From Clostridiales bacterium PH28_bin88 (GTDB taxonomy: Bacteria > Bacillota > PH28-bin88), in the NCBI GenBank assembly GCA_000987045.1, contig LAKY01000055.1:1-64000 (forward strand): DNA of 64,000 nucleotides. Direction: 5' to 3'. A program made the position numbers and the translations under genes. Shown in pieces: positions 28,501-37,471 of this stretch. Every line of letters starts with the position of its first letter. The first letter of the stretch is position 1. The notes beneath the pieces are model-generated. The model was given only the letters and a program-made list of their open reading frames with translations, was not told the origin of the DNA and did not search any database.

Positions 28501-28848
28501 CAAAAGCCGTACACCGTAACGATCCAGCACCCCTGCCTCCGCCAGTTTCACCGCCAGGTTGAGCCCGGTCTGGCCGCCCAGGGTGGGCAGGAGCCCGTCC
28601 GGCCGCTCCTGCTGGATGATGCGGGTGAGGGTAGCCACATCCAGGGGTTCGATGTATACACGGTCAGCGATGTGGGGATCGGTCATGATGGTGGCCGGGT
28701 TGGAATTGACCAGCACCACCTCCATTCCCTCTTCCTTGAGGGCTTTGCAGGCCTGGGTACCGGCGTAGTCAAATTCCGCCGCCTGGCCGATGATGATGGG
28801 GCCGGAGCCGATCACCAGCACTTTTTGCAGTTCCTTGCGCTTCGGCAC
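25591..28848 (-). CDS. carB: carbamoyl-phosphate synthase, large subunit
   Basis: 1085 residues, full length. It builds carbamoyl phosphate from bicarbonate, glutamine-derived ammonia and two ATP. Two homologous ATP-grasp halves are evident ([20 protein letters not shown] near residue 15 and [20 protein letters not shown] near 560), followed by an MGS-type allosteric domain at the C-terminus. I take the GTG at 28848: AAAGGA lies about ten bases before it and it gives the usual M-P-K-R start. A GTG at 28857, overlapping carA by seven bases, is the alternative. It forms the amidotransferase complex with CarA and serves arginine and possibly pyrimidine synthesis. Confidence 0.97.
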   Translation of the reverse strand: MPKRKELQKVLVIGSGPIIIGQAAEFDYAGTQACKALKEEGMEVVLVNSNPATIMTDPHIADRVYIEPLDVATLTRIIQQERPDGLLPTLGGQTGLNLAVKLAEAGVLDRYGVRLLGTSVDSIRRAEDRELFKETMLSIGEPIPESAIVSDLEEALSFAGRIGYPVIVRPAYTLGGTGGGIAHNPQQLAAIATRGLKASLIGQVLLERSVAGWKEIEYEVMRDSRDNCITICNMENFDPVGIHTGDSIVVAPSQTLADREYQMLRTAALRIIRALKVEGGCNVQFALDPRSMQYYVIEVNPRVSRSSALASKATGYPIAKVAAKIAVGLTLDEIRNPVTGKTTACFEPTLDYVVVKIPRWPFDKFVAADRGLGTQMKATGEVMAIDRTFQAALLKAVRSLEIGVYGLRVPDSVLWSEMEIEHKLSHPDDERLFVIAEAFRRAWTVSEVTHLTGIDPWFLVQVKRLVDQESKLTQRPLTSSLLKETKLMGFSDYQIAKLVGKSTQTVRYLRKKYGITPVYKMVDTCAAEFEAVTPYYYSAYEDENEVTVSDRPKVVVLGSGPIRIGQGIEFDYCSVHSVLALREAGVESIIINNNPETVSTDFDTSDKLYFEPLTLEDVLNVIDQEQPDGVVVQFGGQTAINLAAGLAEHGVPVLGTPVESIDAAEDRKKFEALLRRLSIPQSEGRAATTAEEAAAAASELGFPVLVRPSYVIGGRAMEVVYNQADLETYMKTAVRVSPKHPVLIDRYIQGREVEVDALCDGEATLIPGIMEHVERAGVHSGDSMAVYPPQNLAPEEIDQIVDYTRRISAALSVKGLINIQFVVERGRVYVLEVNPRASRTVPILSKVTGVPMVKVATRVMLGKTLADLGYQDGLWPAPPYVTVKAPVFSFEKLNRVEVSLGPEMKSTGEVMGVDGGFACALYKAMVASGLEVADRGQVLVSLAEKDRAEAVPIIRQYQDLGYRIVATGETHRYLRQAGVPSEVASLSEDGLEDIVGALKEGKIALVINTPTRGKIPERHGFRLRRAATDYRVPCLTSLDTARALAAAIRSTRLGWESGCGALQDYLRTHPAGGKDRETASSELVG

Positions 28849-28850
28849 CG

Positions 28851-29936
<1,086 letters not shown>

Positions 29937-29947
29937 TGCTATCACTC

Positions 29948-29996
29948 CATTCAGGAGACAAGAGACAGGAAGCAGGAGGCAGGAATATACGGAGAA
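29948..29996. repeat. short caggag-type dispersed repeat
   Basis: A purine-rich stretch made of near-repeats of AGGAGACAAG/AGGAAGCAGG lies between argD and carA. A similar stretch, reading GGCCAGAAGCAAGATGCAAG on the minus strand, lies at about 44370-44402. Both resemble slippage-prone intergenic spacers and have no reading frame. Confidence 0.35.
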
Positions 29997-30080
29997 TGGT
30001 ATTTATCCATGCATTTTTCCGGCTTCCTGGTGCCTCAATGTCCTACTTCATAAATTAAATACCGGTTGGTTAAGTGCAGT

Positions 30081-31274
30081 TTATGCCAGGTCTTGTAGAG
30101 CTTCCGCCAGGATGGCCACTGCTTCATCCACATCCTCCCGGCTGATATTCAACGGGGGCAAGAAGCGCAGTACATTCCCGTTGGTACAATTGATCAGGAG
30201 GCCCCGCTGCTGGCAGGCGGTCACCACCGGCCCGCCCTCCCGGAACAGTTCCATCCCCACCAGCAACCCTAAACCCCTGACTTCCTTTACAAAGTCATGG
30301 CGGGAGGCCAGTTCCGTAATTCTCTCCCGCAGGTACTGGCCCACCTCCCGGGCGTTATCCACCAGCCCTTCATCCAGCATGGCCCCCAGGGCAGCTACTC
30401 CCGCCGCGGTGGCCAGGGGGTTTCCCCCAAAGGTAGAGGCGTGGTCGCCTGGTTGGAAAGCGGCAGCCACCGCCCCGGTGGCCATCATCGCTCCGATAGG
30501 CACACCCCCGCCCAGGGCTTTGGCCAGGGTGATGATATCGGGGACCACCCCGTAGTGCTGGTAGGCAAACAGCTTCCCGGTACGCCCCAGGCCGCACTGC
30601 ACCTCATCAAATATCAGGAGCAGGCCGTGCCGCCGGCACAGGTCGTTGACCCCCTGCAGGTACTCCACGCCCGCCACGTTGACCCCGCCCTCCCCCTGCA
30701 CCGGTTCCAGCATCACCGCACAGGTGTTGGGGCCGATGGCTTCCGCCAGCGCCTCCAGGTCGTTGAAGGGGACATAGCGGAACCCTTCCGGCAAGGGCGT
30801 GAAACCCTTTTGAAACTTTTCCTGGCCGGTGGCGGTAAGGGTGGCCAGGGTCCGGCCGTGAAAAGAAAGGCGCATGGTGATGATCTCGAACCGGTTTTCG
30901 CCCAGGTGGAGCTTGGCGTACTTGCGGGCCAGCTTGATGGCTCCCTCGTTGGCCTCGGCCCCGCTGTTACAGAAGAAGACCTTATCCATGTCGGAATTCT
31001 CCACCAGGAGCTGGGCCAGCCTGACCTGGGGTTCGATCCAGTAAAGGTTGGAGCAGTGAATAAGTTCTTTTGCCTGGCGAGCCACCGCCTCGGCCACCCG
31101 TGGGTGGCAGTGCCCCAGGGAGTTGACGGCCAGGCCACCCACAAAGTCCAGGTACTGGTTGCCGTCGGCATCCCACACCCGGGCGCCCTGGCCTCTCACC
31201 AGGGCAAAGGGAAGCCGCCCATAGGTGTTCATTACATACTTCTTGCCCAGTTCCATAATCTCGTGATTGCTCAC
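30081..31274 (-). CDS. argD: acetylornithine aminotransferase
   Basis: 397 residues, class III PLP aminotransferase. It converts N-acetylglutamate semialdehyde to N-acetylornithine. The PLP motifs are FCNSGAEANEGAIKLAR, DEVQCGLGRTG and TLAKALGGGVPIGA, with the Schiff-base lysine in the last. It lies in the operon between argB and carA. Confidence 0.95.
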   Translation of the reverse strand: MSNHEIMELGKKYVMNTYGRLPFALVRGQGARVWDADGNQYLDFVGGLAVNSLGHCHPRVAEAVARQAKELIHCSNLYWIEPQVRLAQLLVENSDMDKVFFCNSGAEANEGAIKLARKYAKLHLGENRFEIITMRLSFHGRTLATLTATGQEKFQKGFTPLPEGFRYVPFNDLEALAEAIGPNTCAVMLEPVQGEGGVNVAGVEYLQGVNDLCRRHGLLLIFDEVQCGLGRTGKLFAYQHYGVVPDIITLAKALGGGVPIGAMMATGAVAAAFQPGDHASTFGGNPLATAAGVAALGAMLDEGLVDNAREVGQYLRERITELASRHDFVKEVRGLGLLVGMELFREGGPVVTACQQRGLLINCTNGNVLRFLPPLNISREDVDEAVAILAEALQDLA

Positions 31275-31463
31275 CGCTCCGGACCCCCTTAATTATGTTA
31301 ACTAAACGTCCCTGTAGGTTTCGCCGTTTTCTACCGGTTTCCTCCCGGATTCCTTTCCCTGCAGCCGGTTATGCGGCCGCAACCGCTCTGCCCGGGCCGG
31401 TTCCGTTATCACGGCTCTCGCGCCGGCGCTGCCTCCCAGATCAAAGGTCAAAGATGGTCAAAC

Positions 31464-32354
31464 TTACTTCACCACCATGGTTCCGATACCCTGGTCGGTG
31501 AACACCTCCAGCAGGATGGAATGGGCCAACCTGCCGTCGATAATATGGGTAGTGGCTACACCGGCCTCCAGGGCTTTGACACAGCATTCCACTTTGGGGA
31601 TCATCCCTCCTGCGATGACCCCTTCGGCTACCAGCCGCGGCACGTCCGCTGCATTGAGAGATGAAATCAGGGAGGCCTTTTCCTGGTAATTGGCAAAAAT
31701 GCCTTCCACGTCAGTCAGCATCACCAACTTGTCGGCTTTCAAAGCGGCGGCCACAGCTCCCGCCACATAATCGGCATTAATGTTGTAGCTTTGACCCTCG
31801 GGGCCGGCCCCCACCGGGGCAACCACCGGGATATATCCCTTGGCGATGACCGTCTCGATGATCTCCGGGTTTACCCGGCTGACTTCTCCCACGTATCCCA
31901 GGTCAACAGGGACCTCTTCTCCCTCCCCGTTTTTTCCGGTCACCAGTTGCTTGGTAGCCTGGAACAGCCCGCCGTCCTTGCCGCTTAAGCCCACAGCCTT
32001 TCCACCCAGTTGCTGGATCAGGCCCACGATCTCCTTGTTTACCTTTCCCACCAGCACCATCTCCACTACTTCCATGGTGGCTGCATCAGTGACCCGCAGG
32101 CCTTGAATAAAGGTGGACCGGATTCCCAGCCGTTCCAACATCCCGGTGATCTCCGGCCCCCCGCCGTGGACCAGCACGGGATGCATACCCACCAGTTTCA
32201 TCAGGATGACGTCCTTCATTACCGCCTGTTTCAACTCTTCGTTGACCATGGCGTGGCCGCCGTACTTGATAACCACCGTCTTGCCGTAAAATTTTTTAAT
32301 GTAAGGCAGCGCCTCCACCAGAATAGCCGCCTTCTCCAACGCACTGGTAACCAT
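31464..32354 (-). CDS. argB: acetylglutamate kinase
   Basis: 296 residues, amino-acid-kinase fold. It phosphorylates N-acetylglutamate. Typical motifs are VIKYGGHAMV near residue 30, LVHGGGPEI, and ending motif VATTHIIDGRLAHSILLEVF. The substrate arginine often feedback-inhibits this enzyme in organisms using the ArgJ cycle; the N-terminal helix (SALEKAAILVEALPYI) resembles that of arginine-sensitive forms. Confidence 0.96.
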   Translation of the reverse strand: MVTSALEKAAILVEALPYIKKFYGKTVVIKYGGHAMVNEELKQAVMKDVILMKLVGMHPVLVHGGGPEITGMLERLGIRSTFIQGLRVTDAATMEVVEMVLVGKVNKEIVGLIQQLGGKAVGLSGKDGGLFQATKQLVTGKNGEGEEVPVDLGYVGEVSRVNPEIIETVIAKGYIPVVAPVGAGPEGQSYNINADYVAGAVAAALKADKLVMLTDVEGIFANYQEKASLISSLNAADVPRLVAEGVIAGGMIPKVECCVKALEAGVATTHIIDGRLAHSILLEVFTDQGIGTMVVK

Positions 32355-32431
32355 CTGATATTTTCCCCTTCCGGATAACCCTACACTGTAATATTGCTTA
32401 TTTCGCTATGCCCGCTACTTATTCTCAGCTA

Positions 32432-33673
32432 CTACGTACGGTAGTCCGCATTGATCCTCACATAATCGTAGGACAGGTCGCAGGTCCAGGCGGTGGCTTC
32501 CGCCCCTCCCGCATGCAAGTCGATAACAATAGTAACTTCATCCCCCTCCAGGATCGACCGGGCCTTTTCCTCGTCAAACCGTAGGCCGGCCCCGTCACCG
32601 GCCACCTGCTCCGTCTCCCGCTCGCCAGCGAGAAAGATGTCTACCTTAGCCGGATCGAACTCCGCCCCCGAGTACCCCACTGCGGTGAGGACACGGCCCC
32701 AGTTGGCGTCGGCGCCGAAGATCGCGGTCTTCACCAGGTTGGAGTTGGCCACCGCTTTGGCCGCTTTCCGCGCGTCCTCCACGCCGGGAGCCTGCCGCAC
32801 CTGTACGGTCACCAGCTTGGTGGCGCCTTCCCCGTCTCTGGCAATCATCCGGGCCAGCTGGGCGCACACATAACCCAGCGCCTGCACAAACAGGTCGTAG
32901 TCCTCCCCCGGGCCGGAAATCTCCGGGTTGCCCGCCGCACCGTTGGCCATTACCGCCACCATGTCGTTGGTGCTGGTGTCCCCGTCCACTGTCAGCATGT
33001 TAAATGTCTCCCCCACCACCTGCCGGAGGGCCGATTGCAGCAGAGGCTGAGAAATGGCTGCGTCGGTGGCGATGAAGCCCAGCATGGTTGCCATGTTGGG
33101 ATGGATCATCCCGGAGCCCTTGGCCATCGCCCCGATGGCGACGGGGTGCCCCTGCAGTTCGAGTCGCACCGCCACCTCTTTGGGCCTGGTGTCGGTGGTC
33201 ATGATCGCCTGGGCAGCCGAGGCGCCTCCTGTCTCCGACAGATCCCGCACCGCCTGCAAAATGCCTGCCTCCACCCTGTCCATGGGAAGGGGGACACCGA
33301 TGACACCGGTGGATGCCACAATCACCTCCCGCGGGCCGATCCCCAACAGTTCTCCCGTTAAGGAAGCCATGCGCCGGGCGTCCCGCATCCCTTGCTCTCC
33401 CGTGCATGCATTGGCGTTACCGCTGTTCACCACCACCGCCCGGGCGATACCCCCCGCCAGGTGCTCCCGGGTGACGAAGATGGGAGCCGCCTTTACCTTG
33501 TTGGTGGTGAAAACCGCTGCCGCCTTAGCAGCATACCGGGTAAAGATTACCGCCACGTCTTTCTTGGGGCTGTCAATTTTTTTAATACCCGCGGCCACCC
33601 CGGCGGCGATAAACCCAGGCACGGCGGTAACCCCGCCGGGAATTACTTCAAAACCCCTATTTGCTTTACTCAT
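32432..33673 (-). CDS. argJ: bifunctional glutamate N-acetyltransferase / ArgJ
   Basis: 413 residues. It transfers acetyl from N-acetylornithine to glutamate, making the pathway cyclic, and in bifunctional forms also uses acetyl-CoA. It is made as a precursor that cleaves itself before the nucleophilic threonine; the site is visible as NMATMLGF with T196. Also seen are VVVNSGNANACTG and KGSGMIHP. No argA or argE is present in the window, consistent with the acetyl cycle. Confidence 0.96.
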   Translation of the reverse strand: MSKANRGFEVIPGGVTAVPGFIAAGVAAGIKKIDSPKKDVAVIFTRYAAKAAAVFTTNKVKAAPIFVTREHLAGGIARAVVVNSGNANACTGEQGMRDARRMASLTGELLGIGPREVIVASTGVIGVPLPMDRVEAGILQAVRDLSETGGASAAQAIMTTDTRPKEVAVRLELQGHPVAIGAMAKGSGMIHPNMATMLGFIATDAAISQPLLQSALRQVVGETFNMLTVDGDTSTNDMVAVMANGAAGNPEISGPGEDYDLFVQALGYVCAQLARMIARDGEGATKLVTVQVRQAPGVEDARKAAKAVANSNLVKTAIFGADANWGRVLTAVGYSGAEFDPAKVDIFLAGERETEQVAGDGAGLRFDEEKARSILEGDEVTIVIDLHAGGAEATAWTCDLSYDYVRINADYRT

Positions 33674-33764
33674 CTATACTTCCCCTCTTTATGAACTGGA
33701 GGCTTTCATTATTCATTATCCGACGGTGTCACACTTGATGAGGGTCCAGTCACCAGCCACTAAA

Positions 33765-34805
33765 TCACGGGCACAGTCCCGGATAATCCAGCCCCAGGTT
33801 CTCCGGCAACCCGAACAAGAGGTTCATGTTCTGCACCGCCTGGCCGGCGGCGCCCTTGACCAGGTTGTCGATAGCCGATACCACCACCAGGCGACCGGTG
33901 CGCCCGTCCACCGTAAGGTTCAGGTGACAGTGGTTGGAGCCGTATACCCACTTGGTGTGGGGCCACTGTCCCTCCGGCAGCAGCCGGACAAAGTCCTCAT
34001 CCCGGTAGAACCGGCGGTAGGCCTCCCTCACTTGTTCCGGTGACAGCGGGACAGTCAGGGTGGCGTAGACTGTGCTCAGGATGCCCCTGGTCATGGGCAT
34101 CAGGTGGGGGGTAAAGGAGACCACGACATCCCTCCCCGCCAGTCGCGTGAGTTCCTGCTCGATCTCCGGGGTATGGCGATGCCGCCCCACGCTGTACGGG
34201 TGGACACTCTCGTTCACTTCGGCGTAGAGACTGCCCAACGCCAGGCCGCGGCCGGCTCCCGACACCCCGGATTTGGCATCGATGATAATGGAAGCGGGGT
34301 CGATGATCCCCTCCGCCAGGGCCGGGGCCAGCGCCAGGATGGCTCCGGTCGGGTAACACCCGGGGTTAGCCACCAGCCACGCCTCCCGGATGCGACGCCG
34401 GTGCAACTCGGGCAACCCGTAGACCGCTTGAGCAAGGAGGTCCGCAGCCTCGTGTTCATGGCTGTACCACTTCTGGTAGGTATCCGCCAGGTCAAAACGG
34501 AAGTCGGCCCCCAGGTCCACCATCTTTTTACCCCGGGCCGCTACTTCCCGCGCCACAGGGGCCGAGTGCCCGTGGGGCAGGGCTACCATCACCACTTCAC
34601 TCCGCCCCACCACCCCGGAAACGTCCTGATCCTCGCAGTTCAGGTTTACGTAACCGGTTAGGCTGGGATAAACTTCCGCCATGGGCTTTCCCGCATAGCT
34701 CTGGGAAGTCAGGGCCACCAGTTCCACCTGCGGGTGCCGCGCCAGGATCCGCACCAGCTCTTCCCCGGCATAGCCGGTAGCACCTATTACACCGACTTTG
34801 ATCAT
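33765..34805 (-). CDS. argC: N-acetyl-gamma-glutamyl-phosphate reductase
   Basis: 346 residues. It reduces N-acetylglutamyl phosphate with NADPH. The Rossmann motif is VGVIGATGYAGEELVRIL, the catalytic cysteine is C150 in VANPGCYPTGA, and the C-terminal family stretch contains GSNHCHLNL. It is the first gene of the arginine operon; its promoter and ARG box are just upstream. Confidence 0.97.
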   Translation of the reverse strand: MIKVGVIGATGYAGEELVRILARHPQVELVALTSQSYAGKPMAEVYPSLTGYVNLNCEDQDVSGVVGRSEVVMVALPHGHSAPVAREVAARGKKMVDLGADFRFDLADTYQKWYSHEHEAADLLAQAVYGLPELHRRRIREAWLVANPGCYPTGAILALAPALAEGIIDPASIIIDAKSGVSGAGRGLALGSLYAEVNESVHPYSVGRHRHTPEIEQELTRLAGRDVVVSFTPHLMPMTRGILSTVYATLTVPLSPEQVREAYRRFYRDEDFVRLLPEGQWPHTKWVYGSNHCHLNLTVDGRTGRLVVVSAIDNLVKGAAGQAVQNMNLLFGLPENLGLDYPGLCP

Positions 34806-34850
34806 GCGCTAATCCCCTTTGTGGAAGATTTATTGATCATCTTTTTCATA

Positions 34851-34881
34851 ATTATACGTGTTGCTGTATATTTATTCAAGA
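34851..34881 (-). promoter_or_regulatory. argC operon promoter with ARG box
   Basis: The minus strand has TTGAAT (34879-34874), a 17-base spacer and TATAAT (34856-34851), a good housekeeping promoter. The -35 lies inside CTTGAATAAATATACAGC, which matches 13 of 18 positions of the Bacillus AhrC/ArgR consensus. Arginine-bound ArgR/AhrC would block the promoter. The match is by eye. Confidence 0.75.
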
Positions 34882-34902
34882 TATTTTTTCTGAACCTCCT
34901 GC

Positions 34903-34938
34903 AAAAAAAGGCCGGAGAGGTTGATCCCTCCCACGGCC
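34903..34938 (-). terminator. terminator upstream of the arginine operon
   Basis: The minus strand forms GGCCG...CGGCC with an inner GAGG/CCTC pairing, followed by TTTTTTT. It would stop transcripts coming from the aminopeptidase side before they enter the argC promoter. Confidence 0.7.
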
Positions 34939-34956
34939 ATCTTAACACCAAGGTCT

Positions 34957-35207
34957 AGAACAAAACCACTTCATGCCTTTCGGCATTCAACGGGTGTGGT
35001 TTTGTTCTTTCCCAGGGAACCCATGGGTGCTTCGCACCCGGCCGCCTCACCGACTCGGCGGCGCTCCTAGCTCGGCGCCACTTACTCGTGGCGCCACTCG
35101 CCCTAGGACGCTCCGCTGTAACCCTCCTTTATTTAAGCTAAGGGGGTTCCCCCCTTAACAACCCCCACGTTTAGGAAATTATCATCAACGCATAATTTCC
35201 TAAACGT
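34957..35207. repeat. cluster of consecutive perfect inverted repeats
   Basis: Five hairpins in 250 bases with no reading frame: AGAACAAAACCAC/GTGGTTTTGTTCT (34957-35008, with ATGCC-tttc-GGCAT in its loop); GGGTGC-ttc-GCACCC (35025-35039); GCCGCC/GGCGGC (35041-35062); GGCGCCA/TGGCGCC (35074-35095) inside TCCTAG/CTAGGA; and ACGTTTAGGAAATTAT/ATAATTTCCTAAACGT (35167-35207). A short AAGGGGG-tt-CCCCCCTT palindrome lies at 35140-35157. It could be a mobile-element remnant, a REP-like cluster or a structured RNA. From 35208 to 35384 I see nothing further. Confidence 0.75.
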
Positions 35208-35384
35208 CAAGCAAGCAATACCCAGCCGGCGCTATGCCCTCACCTTACCGGCCCGCACCCCTGAAATGCAATCCAGGCAGAACTCATCCAGCTAATAATG
35301 AACTGTTTCTTGGTTACAATATGAATAGCCATACTGGCGTCAAGTTACCCTTGAATTTCCAATAAATTAACCGGAGGTATCACG

Positions 35385-35528
35385 ATGCCGGAAATCGTGT
35401 GCGACTGCGCCTGCGTTCATCAAAAAGAGGGCCAGTGTGAACTGGACCCAGATCAACTGTTGGGCCCGCCAGGGTGCCCGCGCCGGCGCCACCGCCATCA
35501 CCCAGGCCGGGGACCTACACCATGGTAA
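35385..35528 (+). CDS. 47-residue cysteine-rich small protein
   Basis: A plus-strand frame with a strong ribosome site (CCGGAGG, seven bases before the ATG). It reads M-P-E-I-V-C-D-C-A-C, then VHQKEGQCELDPDQLL, one more Cys at residue 31, and a basic His/Arg-rich tail (RRRHRHHPGRGPTPW). Five cysteines with C-x-C-x-C spacing suggest metal binding, and the first half loosely resembles short DUF1540-type proteins. Its last 14 bases overlap the convergent aminopeptidase gene. The tail could be read-through into antisense sequence, so confidence is limited. Confidence 0.45.
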   Translation: MPEIVCDCACVHQKEGQCELDPDQLLGPPGCPRRRHRHHPGRGPTPW

Positions 35529-36471
35529 GCCGACCGCCAGCCAGGACCACTTTTCCATCCACCTCGACGGTGGGAGACAGCATCACCCCGTCCAGGTGGC
35601 TGGCAACCTCCACGTTTCCCCCAAAGGTGCTGTTGTCCCCCAGGGCGACGTGGACTGTACCCAGCACCTTTTCATCTTCCAGCACCAGTCCGGTGATCAT
35701 GGCATGGGGGTTCATTCCCAAACCCAGTTCGGCGATATTCCTGGCCTCCCGGTTATAACGGTCCAGGATGCCTTGCAGTTTCGCCGCCTCTGCTCCTCCG
35801 GCAATGTCTGTGGCATAACCGCCCTCCACACGCATCCTGATTGGTTCCTTCAACAGTCCTACCCCGGCCATGGACCCGTCGATGACCAGCACCCCCCGGG
35901 TAGACCCTTCCAGCGGGGCTGCGTACACCTCTCCCGCCGGGAGATTGCCAAACTGCCCCGGTTCCAGGTACAGTCCCGTGTCCGGGTGGGCCTCCCGTCC
36001 CTCCAGGGACATGGTCAGGTCGGTGCCCGCGGGTGTGGTGATCCGCACCTGCCGGGCCCCGTGAAGTAGGGATGCATACCGGCGGCAGTTTTCCGCCATC
36101 TCAACGTAACTGCCTTTGAGGGTCCTCTGCATCATCTGGAGGGTAATACCCGGCATCGAGGCAATGCGGGCGCCAGCCCGGTTGGCCTCCCAGCGGGCGC
36201 GGGTATGAGAGAGGCTTTTGGTGGTAGGCATCAGCACCACTTCGGCCTCCCGCATGGCCGCGGCCACCGCCGCCGGCGGCTCCTGGCCGTGGTTTTCCCT
36301 GGGGCTCATCTCCATCAGCATGGCCTCGGCGCCTAACTCCCCAGCCACGGCCAGTAACGCCCCTCCCACCTCTCGTTGGAGAATATCGGTAACTACCAGC
36401 ACCACCTCGCCCGCTTTTACGCCCATACAGTCCACCAGGGCAACTCTCGCTGCCTCTCTCAATTTGTCCAT
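35515..36471 (-). CDS. M29-like aminopeptidase
   Basis: 318 residues resembling thermophilic metallo-aminopeptidases of family M29 and the related NicX dioxygenase-like group. The C-terminal half carries the metal-ligand-rich stretches PAGEVYAAP, LGLGMNPHAMITG, KVLGTVHVALGDN and ASHLDGVMLSPTVEVDG. It is expected to be cytosolic and to release N-terminal residues from peptides. It is single-gene, with a terminator cluster upstream (36534-36596). The exact substrate is unknown; annotation at family level is firm. Confidence 0.8.
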   Translation of the reverse strand: MDKLREAARVALVDCMGVKAGEVVLVVTDILQREVGGALLAVAGELGAEAMLMEMSPRENHGQEPPAAVAAAMREAEVVLMPTTKSLSHTRARWEANRAGARIASMPGITLQMMQRTLKGSYVEMAENCRRYASLLHGARQVRITTPAGTDLTMSLEGREAHPDTGLYLEPGQFGNLPAGEVYAAPLEGSTRGVLVIDGSMAGVGLLKEPIRMRVEGGYATDIAGGAEAAKLQGILDRYNREARNIAELGLGMNPHAMITGLVLEDEKVLGTVHVALGDNSTFGGNVEVASHLDGVMLSPTVEVDGKVVLAGGRLTMV

Positions 36472-36533
36472 CTACAAACACCCCACTCGTAATATATACT
36501 TAACAAATATCATAACATAAATTTCTTTTATGA

Positions 36534-36596
36534 TAAAAAGGTGCACTGCGTCAAGGTTTGACACCATCAATTGTCAAACCAGGCAGGAGCACCTTT
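36534..36596 (-). terminator. long nested hairpin after the racemase gene
   Basis: AAAGGTGC (outer) pairs with GCACCTTT, and inside it GGTTTGACA pairs with TGTCAAACC. On the minus strand the fold ends in TTTTTATC, so it works as a terminator for the hyuA-racemase transcript about 110 bases past the stop. Confidence 0.7.
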
Positions 36597-36703
36597 CTAA
36601 AAAGGACCGGTATCGTGAATGGCGTTTTTTCTACTCCCGCTGAACGAAGCCACATGCTAGCAATTCAAAGATGACGTGCCCAGCAGCTCCGTAAACGTTT
36701 ATC

Positions 36704-37429
36704 CTAACCCCACCACTTGCGAGGTTTATCAGGAGGCGTCATATAAGTAAGACGGCTGTGTTTCACCTCCATGGCGATGTAAGTCTCAACCAGTTTTATC
36801 GCTGAGAAGGCAGGGTCGATAACCGGTACATCATACCCTGCTTCTTTAAGTCTGTTGTGAAGATTCTTAGCCATCCCCATCATGCCCGTACATCCTAACA
36901 CAAGCACGTGGACCCTATCTTTCAAAATTGCCTCCAAACTCTGCTGGAAAAGGGCGTTTTCCAATTTTGCCCTGTCGCCCAGCTCTAAAACCGGAATATC
37001 AACATAGCGGATAGAAGCCAGTCTGCTTGCGAGACCGAGTTTAGCCGCCAGGTCTTCTAGCATTGATATTACGTTAGGTAAAACAGTTACTACTCCCAAG
37101 TGCTGTCCCAATCCTGCAGCCAACAAAATTGCCGGCTCAAAGCCCCCATATACAGGAATATCTACCAATTCCCGCGCAGGCTTTACTCCGGGGTCACCAA
37201 AGCAGTCGATAATCACCCCGTCAAATCCTTCTTGGGCTGCTTTCTGTACCTTGTTTAAAATATCAGGTACCGCTAAAGCTTCATCAAATTCGCTTTCGAT
37301 AGATGCCGGCCCATAATCGAGGTTTTCCACATCGAATTCTACCCCCGCACCACCGTAACCCCGAACTTCCCGTCGGATTTCTTCGTTAAAAACATTAGAT
37401 GTAATAGGCACGATTACTTTAATCCGCAT
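36704..37429 (-). CDS. Asp/Glu/hydantoin racemase family protein
   Basis: 241 residues. The two catalytic cysteines of the family are at C76 (IIDCFGDPG) and C180 (VLVLGCTGMMGMA), with the usual symmetry of two Rossmann-like halves. It inverts the stereocentre of hydantoins or an amino-acid derivative. It lies 42 bases downstream of hyuA, which fits a hydantoin-utilisation role. Codons here are less GC-rich than in the arginine cluster, as for the rest of this block. Confidence 0.85.
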   Translation of the reverse strand: MRIKVIVPITSNVFNEEIRREVRGYGGAGVEFDVENLDYGPASIESEFDEALAVPDILNKVQKAAQEGFDGVIIDCFGDPGVKPARELVDIPVYGGFEPAILLAAGLGQHLGVVTVLPNVISMLEDLAAKLGLASRLASIRYVDIPVLELGDRAKLENALFQQSLEAILKDRVHVLVLGCTGMMGMAKNLHNRLKEAGYDVPVIDPAFSAIKLVETYIAMEVKHSRLTYMTPPDKPRKWWG

Positions 37430-37471
37430 TATCTTTCTCCTCCCCTTTTTGTTTCTCCTTCCAAGGATTAA

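Noticed and set aside
33054-34043. Plus-strand frame of 329 codons opposite argJ/argC
   Set aside because: Spans two real genes on the other strand and has composition typical of antisense GC-rich sequence.
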